Positions 38,753 through 52,637 of a DNA stretch of 64,000 bases are shown here, piece by piece. The position numbers and the translations under genes are program-made. Where the stretch lies: the NCBI GenBank assembly GCA_963678675.1, contig OY783195.1:4536001-4600000 (forward strand), read 5' to 3'. The notes under the pieces were generated by a model. That model did no database searches. It worked only from the letters and a program-made list of their open reading frames with translations, and was not told where the DNA came from. The DNA is from Xiphydria camelus (Eukaryota > Arthropoda > Insecta > Hymenoptera > Xiphydriidae). Within the stretch, counting starts at the first letter, position 1; each line of letters begins with the position of its first letter.

Positions 38753-39720
38753 GCTAAATTTGTCGTCTTCTATTTCTCGCGTACCGATTTTGCATTAATT
38801 TTGTAGGACTTAAATGGTTGAACCAGTTCAAAAATTCTATCAAAGCATAGTGATAATTCGTAATATAAGGTATTCAATAAAGTTTATACTGAAAAATAAA
38901 AAAGCTTTCTCGTATCCCAATAATTATTTATCTTCCAAGCTGCACATAGGGTCTTTAAATTTACCCCAGTGGACGTTCTTGTCAATGTGGTAGTTAAAGT
39001 ACCTAGGGTATAGCCACGAAAGAAATTGCAGTTACACCAACACTACAGCCAGTAAGGAACAGCTGTCTCATGACAGCTGGCCAAGTTTTACAAAATCTGA
39101 TTGATATCTGATCAATGGCTTATTCAATATGACAAATCTAATCATCTTATCATTCCTCGATTAAAAGTAAGTCATTTCTTCGAGCAGATTAATAATTTTG
39201 CAACAATTCAGAAGATAATCCCAGGAATTATAAAATAGTTTAAGAACGCCCTCATAATGTTTCATTAAAATTAATAATTTGTAGAATTTTAATGAGGTAA
39301 TATAGTTTTAATTTTCATTTTGGCAAATGATACTGTTCGTATGAAAAACTCATGCAACTGCTCGATACGTCAACAGATGTTAAAAGGTGTTTCATATCTA
39401 AGCTAACCTATATCAATACATAGATTTAATGTCTCCCCCAGACAACAATAATGGTTATTCTTCCCCTGTCATTAATTTTCCTAAAGATTATTCATTGCAA
39501 GCGAGTATCAAATAATCTCTATATCGATATCTGAAAGTTTAAGAGCCTCCCTTCATTCCCCTTCTTCGATTAAAGTTGATTTCTTTATTACTGGATTTGT
39601 TTTTTTAGAATCCTCAATTGGATAATTAAATTATTACATTAATTTTTCTCACAGGAAAGGCGTCCTAATAGGTCAACTTTCTTGCGAAACCGTTAACGCT
39701 TCGTGGAAGCAAAGGGTGCA
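38753..39720. other. 3' region of SMYD3-like gene and RABL6 upstream region
   Basis: AATAAA occurs at 38876, fitting polyadenylation of the SMYD3-like transcript. The rest is AT-rich, with no supported gene. Confidence 0.5.
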
Positions 39721-42321
39721 ATGTTTTCAGCATTCAAGAGATTAACTGGAAAGTCTGACGGGCCTGGAAATGGAGCTTCCAGGCCCGCGCATCAGTCAAT
39801 GCCAACGACTTTACAAAGGAAGTTCGCAAAAGGCGTACAATACAACAGTAAGAAACACTAGAAAAGCCTGAAGGGACTTGTTAATTTTTGCGCTCAAGTC
39901 TCATAATTTTTCCTCTGTTAACTCTACTTCTGAAGTCCCTCCCAGAGTACAAAAATGTTCTTCCAAAACACAGCTGCATATGCATATGAATTGTAGCTTT
40001 GCAATTATAAAGCAGGTCACTGCGAAAGGCTTTCAAAGCTTAAAACTCGTATCGCGCGCTGTTCTACTTTCAGTGAAAATAATAATAAAGGGCGACAGAA
40101 ATGTGGGAAAGACGTGCCTGTTCCATAGACTTCAGGGCCAGAAGTTCATTGAAGAGTACATTCCTACTGAAGAGATACAAGTGGCAAGCATCCAGTGGAA
40201 TTACAAAGCTACCGACGACGTAGTAAAGGTAGAAGTTTGGGACGTGGTAGATCGTGGAAGACGACGCCGAAAAATGGAGGGATTAAAAATGGACAACGCG
40301 CCGTCCGAGAGTGTCATCGAGGAGCCGGCTCTGGATGCGGAATTTCTAGACGTTTACAAGGGCACGAATGGCGTCATCGTGATGATGGACATCACCAAGA
40401 CATGGACGTTCGATTACGTGCAACGCGAACTACCAAAGATACCGGGTCACATACCGGTCATCGTGTTGGGTAATCATTGCGACATGTCGCACCACAGGAC
40501 GGTTACGGCGGATCATGTGACTTATTTCATTGATTCTTTGCAAGGGAGGAAAGCACAAGTAAGTTTAATTACAGATGCGATCAAAGAGACTCCTCGCAAC
40601 TATTCCCCACTGACGAATCGCGTTCGCGAATTTTTCTTATCGCAAACTTCCTTTTTAACGCAGGTTAGATACGCGGAATCATCGATGAGGAATGGCTTTG
40701 GGTTGAAGCTATTGCACAAGTTCTTTAACCTACCGTTCCTGCAACTGCAGCGAGAGACGCTTATAAAGCAGCTCGAGACGAACGAAGAGGAGACGCGCCT
40801 GACGGTGCAAGAGCTAGATCTTTTCCAGGATAGCGACGACGCGGATTATAACAAATTCCTAGATAATCTCGTGAATAGAAGACGAGCGATAGCGGATTCG
40901 GTCTCCGTTACGTCTCTTACGCCGAACATCACGTCGTCCTTAAGTACGCGACAGATTTCTCCGTCGAGTAGCTCTGCGAACGTCAACGCGGAGGTCAGAA
41001 GGTCGGCTTCGATGCCTGGCCCGATCGGCGGTGGTACACCCATACCCGTGAAGAATTTAGACTCTAAGCCTCCGCCCAAAAAGGAAAATCCCCCGCTAAA
41101 GATGGAAAGTTCATCCAACTTCGCGAGGAGTTCGCAAAATCTATCCTCCGCGACGAGTGCGCAATGCGGCCCGAAGATTGAAGCCGGTGCTGGAGGAGAT
41201 TCTACGATTACAGACGGGCCGGATAGGAAAGACTCCGGGGGGTCGAGACAGCAGTCTTTCATGTCCAAGATATTCGGGAATAAGAAGGACGACGAGGTGG
41301 TGGAAAGACTGCCGAATATAAGCGGGATGGGTTTAAGCGAACCGATAACCAGTGTCGAAGATTTCGTTCCCGATGACGGAATGCTGGATAGATCGTTTTT
41401 GGACGACAATAATCAGTCGACGCCGCAAAAGACGCCGCAGGATAATCAGTTCGACTCCGAAAGGTATCAAATTACAACAGTACACGGCGCAGTAATTACG
41501 AATGGGTTTCACATTTTTAACATTTCTCACAGCGACACGGAAACCGGTAATCCCCTGGTTGCCGGTTACGAAGACGATTTGTCTTCCTCCGATGAAGCGG
41601 TGCCCGCGCCCATCCAAACGAAGCTGGCGGAAAATCCACTGAGCAAGCAGAAGCACAAACGCGACACGTTACCGGGCGCCGAGACCAACGCGGAGAGTCA
41701 ACGACAAAGTGGCAAGCGCGATTCCGTCTCGTCCATCGATCAAGAGCTAGATATTTCGAATAACTTTGAGCACGGCGATCGGCACGACTTAAATTCCGAC
41801 GCCTTCGATAGTTGGCTCAGTCGCGATTCCAAGTGGCGGCAAAGTCCAGAGGGCGGCGAGGACGTAAGCAGTACAAGTACGCGTAAGGACAAGCTGGAGT
41901 TAAGCGATAAGAGTCTGGACGTCAGTATGACGAGCTCTAACGTTCATCTCGAGTTGCTGGACAGTACAAGCATGCGGCAGCTGAGCTCTAACGGTAGCAG
42001 CCCGGTGATGAAAGAGAAGAAGAAGCACAAGGAGAAGGTGAGGAGTCACGGAAAATGCTCGGGTATCAATTTCTATCGCGCGATCTTTTCACCCGTGGAT
42101 GCTCCTTGCAGAACGAAGACAAGGAGAAGAGAAAGAAGAAGAAGTCCAAGGATAAGGAGAAGGAGAAAGAAAAATCGGACAAAGTCGAGAAGAAGAAGAG
42201 GCGTTCCTTCCGTCGATCGCGGGACGAGAACAGGGAGAACAGGGAACGCGATGAGTTGGAGGAGTTCCTGAACGGTTCGACCACTAGGCTGGGCGTCGAC
42301 GTGGCTTACGAGGCGATATAG
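39721..42321 (+). CDS. RABL6: Rab-like GTP-binding protein 6 (RBEL1/PARF)
   Basis: Large Ras-superfamily GTPase with a long disordered tail; vertebrate RABL6 is linked to cell growth and ARF binding. Exons 39721-39847, 40074-40558, 40664-41463, 41533-42037 and 42112-42321 give 708 residues. The N-terminus MFSAFKRLTG and QRKFAKGVQYN match vertebrates. The P-loop GDRNVGKTCL is followed by RLQGQKFIEEYIPTEEIQV, VKVEVWDVVDRG, VIVMMDITKTWTF and LGNHCDM. RYAESSMRNGFGLKLLHKFFN closes the GTPase part. The tail has VEDFVPDDGMLDRSFL and GNPLVAGYEDD, then a Lys/Glu/Arg-rich stretch with ELEEFLNG near the end. Two short introns (69 and 74 bp) lie in the tail; both happen to be free of stops in the exon frame or nearly so. 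Confidence 0.94.
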
Positions 42322-44203
42322 CCTTTGGGCCTGGTCGGAATTCCGAAGTGGCTTGGGTTCGGATCTGCTCTTCTATTCTCTGACATTTAATCCTTACTCT
42401 CTCTCTCTAATCGCAAGGTGCTTCTCTCTCGCCGGCGTATACTCCCGGAGCGAATAAATACGCGGTGCATGAGGGGGTGAATGCTGACGGGGCGTTTAGT
42501 TTGTGCTATGTGCGCAGGTTCGAAGGCAAATTGATCTCAAGGTGGAAGAGATTATCTTAAAGCGCGAAGGAGGGGGAATGTCGCGAAAGACGGGGGGGGG
42601 GGGGGGGGGGAATCGTATAATCAAAAGAGCGATTACTCATTTATAACTAATTTCAGAAGCTTTTAACAACTTCTCGATAAATACTCTGAAATTGCTACCA
42701 TTACATTCGTTCGCGCGTACATGACAATGACGGTATGCATATGCAGCTGGATTTCTATAGATCGAAACAAAAAGAATTGAAATTTCTGAATTGAAATTTC
42801 TGAATTGAACTGTTTGATCGATGGAAGTTTAACTGTATTTGTGTATATGTATGCATGCATGGCATCTATGTCGCGATGTGCAAGGTTGTATGTAGTACCG
42901 AACTGGTCATGCTTCCCAAGCAAGGAAAAATAATTTATTTTCAACGAGAGCTTTATATATATGAGCGTATGCGCGTGCATACGCCGATTTTTTTTTGTAA
43001 ATTCAAATGTCTATTTTTTAGAAAATATGAAGAACTTCCAAACGGATCTGATTTTTATCATTTTTTATCGATCATCGTTCATCTTCCAGTTATAAGTTTA
43101 TATGTGCGAATGTAAAGTTTGTTTTACGATGGGTGTTGTCATCGCATTTTTGGCTGCTCGTGATTTGACATTGTATATCATTGTATCGTTATCGAAAAAT
43201 CATGTTAATAAATGTAAATATAAATATCAATGGCTTCGTTAGATCAATTAATTTAACAATTATGTGGCTTAGAACTTAGCGAAAGTTACAGAAGGTAACA
43301 TCGAAACAGACGTGCTCAATTCATTATCTCGATCTATGTGCTTTTCGATTTGCGTCTTTGTTAAACTTTCTTTGTAGCTAAGCATGAGCTCATATAAAGT
43401 ATCCCATTAAATTTGGCTAAAAGTTTCAACGTAGCAACATGACTACGATAGAAATTGACGTGTATTTCGATACTCCGACTATCTCGCTATCTTCAAGATA
43501 TAGTCTGTAATATACTGGCCCTTGATAGGCATTGTTGAACAAGGGAACGAGGGGCCGAAATTATGTGTTCCATACTATAAGGTGTTCCATGTCGAACCAG
43601 CAAATTGATTGAATATTACTGTTCTACTTATTGCAAACATAATCTAATATCGCGTATACTCCTTGCAAATCATATGCTAGTTATTTATGTGATACATGAA
43701 GAGAATCTCGTGGTTATTTATGCGATCATACGATTAGAAAAACGAATTTCTTCCGTTATACAAAATTTAACATGGCGGGAGAGGGGTTCGAAGGACCCCA
43801 TGTTTTGTCGGCGTTTTCTACTTTTCATTCGATGTGCCATAAGTTTTCTCTATTCTAAACGGGCAGCTCGAATCGTGTTTTAACAATGAGAGTAACTTTA
43901 CTTACATTTTGGACGTTTTTTCTCGTACTCACTGTGTTTTTTCGACGCCGGTAAAATACGATAAAAACTATAAACCGCGGTCACGTGATCACTGCCCGTT
44001 TCTCTTTTGGGTACGAGATTAAAACGATCGACGAGCCACTCGGGATAGTCTTTGGAACTTTCGCGACTGAGTTTCAAATTATCCACTGTCGCGCGCTAAG
44101 GTCATGGCGACTGATTTACGCTTTGCGTGAACGTGGAAAAGTCTGGACTTTAGTCAGAATTAAAAAAGAAAAGTGTATATCGGTAATTAAAATCGCCTCA
44201 AAA
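42322..44203. other. 3' region of RABL6 and upstream region of the C6orf136-like gene
   Basis: Contains a G homopolymer (42592-42610) and AT-rich DNA. Short frames on both strands have no support. A 62-codon antisense frame at 43898-44086 is noted among the rejected items. Confidence 0.45.
42592..42610 (+). repeat. Run of 19 G
   Basis: An uninterrupted G tract lies in the RABL6 3' region. Such a tract can fold as a G-quadruplex in RNA or DNA, and it is also prone to length error in sequencing and assembly. Confidence 0.9.
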
Positions 44204-46174
44204 ATGTCCCTGCGCTTTCGCTCGATATCCAACAAAGTCAGTCCGTTCGTTAATTCGCGAAAGCAAGTCGCGCAAGTGAATCGACAACTGCCAAAACACA
44301 TCAAACCGTCTGCATTTTTAGAAGAGGTAAGCCGACAGATATTACAAAGGGAGAATTTTTCCTGATTGAAACTGCCTTCGATCGGTAGCGCGTGATACTG
44401 GAAAACTGGACAGTGCGCGAGCCGTACTGTCACTGTTTAATAATTCCAGAATACTCAATGCCGAAAATTTCTAACCTCTAATCTCTTATATAATGTCCTT
44501 TTTACCCCATCGCTTTCATATATACCGATATTCACGTGCTTTCTCTTTGCCGAGTCAAAGGTTTAATCATGCTTGACTTGCGAGTTTCACGCATACTCAT
44601 ATTATCTCATTGGCGTCCGTTAATTCTTCAGTTTGTTCTTTGATACCCTAAATAAATCTAATCGTTCGATACAACGCAAATCTTTCTTGCGCTAGATAAA
44701 ATTGAACATGAAGGAAATAATGCAATTAAATTCCTTGAAAAGTACCAAGACTACGATCTTTGTTTAAATTTGTAGTTCTTCGGAGCGAGAAGTATTACGA
44801 GTGTCGCTGTTCATGCCAAAGAAATAGTACCTGCATTAGATTTGTGCAGTTCTTATTCGGTATCTCAAAATCAGACGCTCTCACCTTTTAATACTTTGAC
44901 GGAATGGACGGATGCAAGGGAAACAAAGAAGTACAGGGAAAATGAAGATAGAAAGCCCCAAACAGAACGGCAATGTCTATCAAATATTCCCCCTGAGGCA
45001 TCGAAAGCTTCTATTGACTTTTACACCGGCAAAATGCGAGCAAAGCCATTTGAAACAATGTATGATGATGAGGCAGTCTTTTATAAGAAGTTTGAATGTG
45101 ATTCGATTGATAAATACAACGGCGAATCATTAGAGGAGGCTTATAAGAGGTTTTCTTATGGAATTAAGATGTGTGGTACAAACGAACTGGTTTTGTCTGA
45201 CTTTGAAAAAAGTATGATTTTACTGGCAGAAGGAAATTCTAATTTAGAAAACTCTGAAAACCAAAAACAAGTGCCGCAGAATACCGATGGCAGACCATCT
45301 CAGGATCAGTTGCAACATTGCTTCGATAAACTCGGGGAGTCGGTGAGGACGCGATTTAAATTTGTTAGATCGAGATTTACTTTAGAATTTTTCGCGTCGT
45401 CACAACCCAAGTGTTATTGCGTTTTTCCAGTTACCAAAATTATTCGTTCAGTCGATGGATTATACTATTTATCATCCCGATTTGATATTCGTAAACAATA
45501 TCCGAGGAACGACAACGCAGTAAGTGTAATTGTTCCCAAAATAAGACGTACGGTTCAACCTCTAAGAATGTCACACTCGTTTCCATTTCAGTGGTATTTT
45601 CAATTACGTTAAACAGATAGCATTACTAAGAACTGTTGGCCACCTAAAGTTCGCTTACGTTCAGTTTGAAATACTGAAAATGACAATGCATCCAGAGGAT
45701 GATACGATCAAGATTCGCTGGCGAATACGTGGAATATCCGGGATGAAAGTATTGTTCATGTTTTGGAAGTTCAAACTTTGGAATATGAAGGAAGCTTACG
45801 AGAATCAAGAGGCGTAAGAGGATCGTATAAATTTGATTTCAAAATGGGAAGTTATTAAATTAACGTGGAAGATTCAATAGGATACTATTCTTTTCAGTTG
45901 GTACGACGGATTCTCTACATTTTTCTTGGGCGCGGATGGTAGGATAATCAAACACGTTGCGGATAAGATGATGCCCGATCAGGAAGTGCAGCCTACCAAG
46001 AATAAAAACGACATAGCTGCGAAACTAACGTTGTTCTTAGGCCTCTCCGACGGTAAAGCGATTTCTCCCGCCATGTCTCAGCTAATCGCGAGGTTCGCTC
46101 CACTATTCTCACAGTTGGAACACGAAACGAAGTGTTTGGAAGCCGTTATGCTACCATTGGAGAAGATCAAATAG
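44204..46174 (+). CDS. C6orf136-like protein with DUF2358 domain, probably mitochondrial
   Basis: Exons 44204-44326, 44776-45342, 45431-45519, 45592-45813 and 45898-46174 join to 425 residues. The N-terminus is basic and hydroxyl-rich ([20 protein letters not shown]), like a mitochondrial leader. After a diverged linker, the conserved part begins [20 protein letters not shown], then [52 protein letters not shown] and [16 protein letters not shown] with [10 protein letters not shown]. This agrees with what I recall of the animal C6orf136/DUF2358 family, of unknown biochemical function; the fold is NTF2-like by family knowledge. The third exon (89 bp) is needed to restore the conserved block across a frame change. 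Confidence 0.85.
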
Positions 46175-47036
46175 AGTCTCTCTCTCTCATCATTTCGAAT
46201 TGTGTTGCCTCGATACCGATATCGCGAGTAAACGTAAATATTTGTTTTTTTCTGTGATGCGGCGACTGCCCCAAGATTGTGGGCAATAAAAAATTGTAGT
46301 TGAAACATTAAAAGAACGCAACAATCGTAATAGAATAACGTTTTACGAGCATAAATTTTTGTAGAAAATTATCTCGCATATGCTTCGACGGACTAGTAGA
46401 GAATTAATAACGAAACACGTTACCACTTAATAAATTACGATTAATATTTATTACCAAACTGCATTCGATCCTTTACCGTTAGTTTCCTGAGACGTGTAAC
46501 TCTACGAGCCTATGAGCATCATCGGCGAACTATTATAGTCGGATTATCTCAAAAACAAAGAGGAACAGGACAAAAAGTTAAAAAGAAAAGTTGTTTCATT
46601 TAAAAATCTCAGTAAATTTCACCTTGAAGATTTATTTTCTTGTATATCGCTGCGTTTTCCTGATAACTTTTTGGCTTGTCAAGTTACGACTCTTACGAAG
46701 CTGATTTGAGAAACATCATCGACAGGTACTGTTGCGCAAAATTGACTTTATCCGATGACGCCCACGGTTAGATTCGAATTTTAAAAAAACGCACGTAAAC
46801 GGTTTTACGGAGACTACAACACGACTTCCTTTTCTACTTTACGCCAAAACCATCAGTGGTGTTATTTAGTTTTATATAAAATTTAATCACCGTTGAAAAT
46901 AAATAATTATTATGTACACTCCAAGGAGAACGAGGCAAATTTGTACATTTATTTTTCCACCTTTCCCTCCTCATCTCTTTCTCTTATTCATAGTAAATGT
47001 ATCATGTAAATCTGGGGGTATGTATTCAAAATAAAT
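46175..47036. other. Convergent 3' regions
   Basis: AATAAA occurs at 46285, about 110 bp after the stop of the C6orf136-like gene. No further gene is seen. Confidence 0.45.
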
Positions 47037-48364
<1,328 letters not shown>

Positions 48365-49009
48365 GTCGCAATTCTAACCAATTTTGTTTTGATTGTGACA
48401 GTGCCCGTACCGGTGTTGCGTACCGAGCCGGTCCAGATACGCGACAGGTAGGTACCTACATACATACTACATGCATACGCGACGCCGGCATATCGACGCC
48501 ATGATTGTTATCATTGTTATGTTAACCCCCATGTCCGGTTGAGCACCCCTTATCCGATGGGCGCGTTCAGCAGAACTCAACAACCGGAATCTTAAATTCC
48601 GAAGTTTTGTCATTTTCCGCGACCGTAAAAAATGACGCCAGTCAGACAAAAGTCGCCTGTTCCATCGGTATAGGAATGCACTCGACATTCACCAAATGGT
48701 AGTATTACAGGATAGTTACGATCGTTATACTGAAATGAATAACAATTAATCCATTTGATGATCGTAACTAGGACACCATTCGTCAAACATCATTTCGCAG
48801 AAAAACGTCCGGTTTTCCAATTAAAGAAACATTAATTAAATTCGCTTGTACTGATTCTAATACTGACACGGAAGCGTGCAAGAAATGTCGAGTATTCGAG
48901 ATCTTGACAAATTGGCAGACGTACGGAAAATTAACTGTACTCTCAAATTTTTTCCTCGCGATTTCCGACATTTCCTAGATCGTCGGGTTTAAGTGAACGG
49001 AGGTTAGCT
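48365..49009. other. Divergent upstream region of RPB7 and the linker-histone-like gene
   Basis: RPB7 starts leftward and the H15 gene rightward. Both promoters should be here. No gene is seen. Confidence 0.45.
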
Positions 49010-52000
49010 ATGGGAAGATCATCCGCCAAGGCGTCGAACCTCGTGGTTTCCGCCATTCAAAAGTTACGGCAGGTTCAAGGGTCCACTCCGCGGGAAATCA
49101 TGAAATATATCACGTCGGAGTATTGTATCCCTGAATCGGTCGTTAAACGGCAGGTACTTATCGCATTGTTTGTACTCTCACGTATTTATTTCGTTGCTTT
49201 TTCCCAGAAGCGGAAGTTCTAATCTTTTGAATATTGGGGACACTAACCCGACAAACGAAAAAAATTGAAAAGAATTGAGATTTTTCAATATGATCCAATT
49301 TGATTTCTGAATTCGTTTGTTCATATTGAAACGAATAAACCAAACAGTACGCTCAAGTCCTATATTTTTCAAATTGAAAGGTATTGTAATGTGTTCACAT
49401 GTACTGAAGAATTCAAACGAATTAACCAGAAAGCGATGATTCGTGGTATAGCTACGAATGAAATAGAATTCAGGTTTCTCGGAAAATTAAAGCGAATTGA
49501 ATCATTTAGAAATAACTAACATTCAATTCGAAATTTGAGAGAAATGGAATAGAAAAATGAGAATCTGAAATCGGATTAATTCTTCTTCTGTTGTTGGGAA
49601 ATTGCACAAGTACACGCGATTGCCCCTTTCGATGGGCAGTCCGTCATACCGTCAGTATTCAATAATAACCACGGTAGAGATTATTCAGGGGTGATTCCTC
49701 ATAATGAACTTTGGAGTTTCGCAGGGCTTTGCTTCGTATGATTTTGTAACAATATACCGTATGTCCAATGGCTAGTCGAGCAGGTGCAGCGACCTGAATT
49801 TTCCTGAAACTTGACTTCGGCAGTGTTTTAGTTAAAGGTGGCTTTGGAAGATGGCGCGCATACGAGCGAAACGTTTGAAATATCTAATTTCCCGATAGGT
49901 AAAAGCGGGAGGTAGATAAATGCGGGAGATCGAAGTGTAACCTCAAAATTGTGAATGCTGGAATAATGGTGAGTAATTGTTTGAAACTATAAGACATAAT
50001 AATTCGGGTTTTTTTCGATGTTCAACTAAATAACACGACTGATACCTAATTGCAGAGAGAAGCGACTGGCAGTCGTGGAGGAAGGGACTACCGTCAACGT
50101 GATCCTCGTCAGAGTGGTCGAGCTCTGCCTCGGCGACGAAAGGTGCAATTAAAATGAAATGAAAGCCTGAGTCAAGGTGAAAATTGGAAGGCGTGGAAAG
50201 AAAACGCGGCAGAGTCGCCAACAGAAGGAGTGAGTGAAGTGCGAAAGAAAAGTGCAGTGGCGCCGAAAAACGTCGCATGTAGAAGACAGTGACGAACAGC
50301 AGCAGCAGCTGGTCGACACTGCTCAACTCCGCACCAGCTCCTGAATGATATCTCGCCGATCGCGATACGCGGCAGCTCCTGTGGACAACGATTCCAGACA
50401 CTCGAGTCGTAGTCGCAGCAAGGACAGCAGCAGCAGCAGCGTCGACGGCAGGGCCACCGTTGGAAAGCGAAGGCAATCCAAGACCGACTCGGATAGCTGT
50501 AAGAGAAAGACACATCGGCGGAAACATAAAATATCGAAGCAAGACTTGCAATGAGAGTGTGGTAAGAGGAAGAAGAAAAATGACAGAGACAAGGTGACGA
50601 GACGGAGGAGGAAGTCGTCACCACGAAGGGTTCCTGAAACGGTAGCAGTACTAGCACCGTGCGAACAGTTCCAGAGAACAGGCCGTCTACACCCAGTCGT
50701 AAATCATGCCGAATTCCTGTGACACCCGACAGCGGCATCACGTCAGGAGTGTGAACGGTGGAGAAGAACGGGAGCCTCACTGAAAAAGGAAGAAGCAGTG
50801 TTGGCGGTGGTAGTGACAGCTAAGGAACCCTTCGTGGTGACGACTTCCTCCTCCGTCTCGTCGCCTTGTCTCTGTCATTTTTCTTCTTCCTCTTACCACA
50901 CTCTCATTGCAAGTCTTGCTTCGATATTTTATGTTTCCGCCGATGTGTCTTTCTCTTACAGCTATCCGAGTCGGTCTTGGATTGCCTTCGCTTTCCAACG
51001 GTGGCCCTGCCGTCGACGCTGCTGCTGCTGCTGTCCTTGCTGCGACTACGACTCGAGTGTCTGGAATCGTTGTCCACAGGAGCTGCCGCGTATCGCGATC
51101 GGCGAGATATCATTCAGGAGCTGGTGCGGAGTTGAGCAGTGTCGACCAGCTGCTGCTGCTGTTCGTCACTGTCTTCTACATGCGACGTTTTTCGGCGCCA
51201 CTGCACTTTTCTTTCGCACTTCACTCACTCCTTCTGTTGGCGACTCTGCCGCGTTTTCTTTCCACGCCTTCCAATTTTCACCTTGACTCAGGCTTTCATT
51301 TCATTTTAATTGCACCTTTCGTCGCCGAGGCAGAGCTCGACCACTCTGACGAGGATCACGTTGACGGTAGTCCCTTCCTCCACGACTGCCAGTCGCTTCT
51401 CTCTGCAATTAGGTATCAGTCGTGTTATTTAGTTGAACATCGAAAAAAACCCGAATTATTATGTCTTATAGTTTCAAACAATTACTCACCATTATTCCAG
51501 CATTCACAATTTTGAGGTTACACTTCGATCTCCCGCATTTATCTACCTCCCGCTTTTACCTATCGGGAAATTAGATATTTCAAACGTTTCGCTCGTATGC
51601 GCGCCATCTTCCAAAGCCACCTTTAACTAAAACACTGCCGAAGTCAAGTTTCAGGAAAATTCAGGTCGCTGCACCTGCTCGACTAGCCATTGGACATACG
51701 GTATAAAGCATGCAATGAAATTATTCCTTAGATGAATGCAGCTTTAAAACGCGGGCTGTCATACGGAATATTAAAATTATCTCGGGGACACTACAGTCTG
51801 GCAACAGACAGTGAGTTTCCTCCATTGCAAGAACGCAGAAGTAGACATCATTGTAAGAAGAAGAAAAGGAGGTACCGGAAATGCAAGAAGACACGACGAT
51901 GCGCTCGTGGCTGTGTAAGGCCCAAGAGAAGGAGGAAGAAGAGATGTAAAGGACGTCACAGAAGTCGAGATATCGATACCGCTGCTTTAAGTGCATCGTT

Positions 52001-52154
52001 CGACGAACAGAATCCGCAACGTCATCAATACGATGAAGAAACGATCCATCGAAGCCGCAGTTGCAGCAGTAACAGTCGCAGCGGCCGTTCGAATTCGAGT
52101 GTACTTCATAGAGAACTTAGGAACGAACGTCGTAATGAAATGGTAGAGGATTAG
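49010..52154 (+). CDS. Linker-histone-fold (H15) protein with very basic tail
   Basis: Exons 49010-49153 and 51732-52154 join in phase 0 to 188 residues. Residues about 10-75 form an H15 winged helix: LVVSAIQKLRQVQGSTPREI, MKYITSEYCIPESVVKRQ, then across the junction MNAALKRGLSYGILKLSRGH and YSL. The tail is rich in Lys, Arg and, unusually, Cys (RSRHHCKKKKRRYRKCKKT, RCARGCVRPKRRRKKRC), then Ser/Arg-rich. Cys in a basic tail recalls protamine-like chromatin proteins of sperm, where disulphides compact DNA; that role is inference. It differs from standard histone H1 in having an intron and Cys. The 2.6 kb intron is mostly a foldback element (49755-51703). Confidence 0.8.
49755..51703. mobile_element. 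1.95 kb foldback element with 881 bp inverted arms
   Basis: Arms 49755-50635 and 50823-51703 are reverse complements around position 50729, with a 187 bp loop. A 609 bp open frame is identical in both arms, so identity is close to or at 100%. Ends read TACCGTATGTCCAATGG and its inverse; TA on both sides (49753-49754 and 51704-51705) fits a TA target duplication. Ends and an internal block near the arm edge (GATCGAAG, CACAATTTTGAGGTTA) match the 345 bp element at 4087-4431. Each arm also contains a Ser/Arg-rich 69-codon frame. No transposase is seen. It sits wholly in an intron of the H15 gene. Confidence 0.92.
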
Positions 52155-52340
52155 ATATTTTGTGTCATTCGGAAGCAAAGCAAGTATTTTATAGTTTCCT
52201 TCGTACGTCGATTAATGCTTCATACCCATTTTTGAAATATTTTATGTGTATATAAGTATTTACATGAATTGTACTTTTACATTTTCTCTACCACTCGTAA
52301 TTTCTAAAGCTTCGTAATGTCGCAATTTGTTCGGAGAAAT

Positions 52341-52637
52341 GGCTCGAGTCTCAATAAAGACCAAAAGATTTCTATGAATTATAAAATAAAATACCTGGAA
52401 AATACTAGAAAAGTTTTAGTTGTCTGGTAATATAATTCCACCTTTTTGCGATTTCCGCGATAATACGAAAATAAAATCAGATAGCGCTCTAGCTATGGTC
52501 AATTTATACTACATAAAATACTTCGCATTCTGTCATTATTTTTGCTTTTATTTAGACGGCAGTGCTTTTCTAGTATTTTCCAGGTATTTGTTTTTATCAT
52601 TTCTAGGAATCATTTGGTCTTTATTGAGACTTGAGCC
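52341..52637. mobile_element. 297 bp MITE with about 75 bp terminal inverted repeats
   Basis: The left end is GGCTCGAGTCTCAATAAAGA and the right end is the inverse of GGCTCAAGTCTCAATAAAGA. The repeats continue inward through TACCTGGAAAATACTAGAAAAG with few mismatches. It lies 3' of the H15 gene, and AATAAA in the left terminal repeat may serve as a polyadenylation signal; the right repeat carries the same motif on the minus strand. Confidence 0.8.

Noticed and set aside
39878..42271. A single 797-codon uninterrupted reading of RABL6
   Set aside because: It reads through at least three introns. The family sequence fits only after splicing, with the true start at 39721 and stop at 42321.
43898..44086. 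Antisense 62-codon frame just upstream of the C6orf136-like gene, with a GTGAGT donor inside
   Set aside because: No family match, no second exon found, and it overlaps the leader of the sense gene. Left out for lack of support, though a divergent gene is not excluded.
49943..51515. Two identical 202-codon frames on opposite strands
   Set aside because: They are mirror copies in the arms of the foldback element, rich in Cys/Leu/Ser from reading the opposite strand of a Ser/Arg-rich stretch. Not treated as genes.
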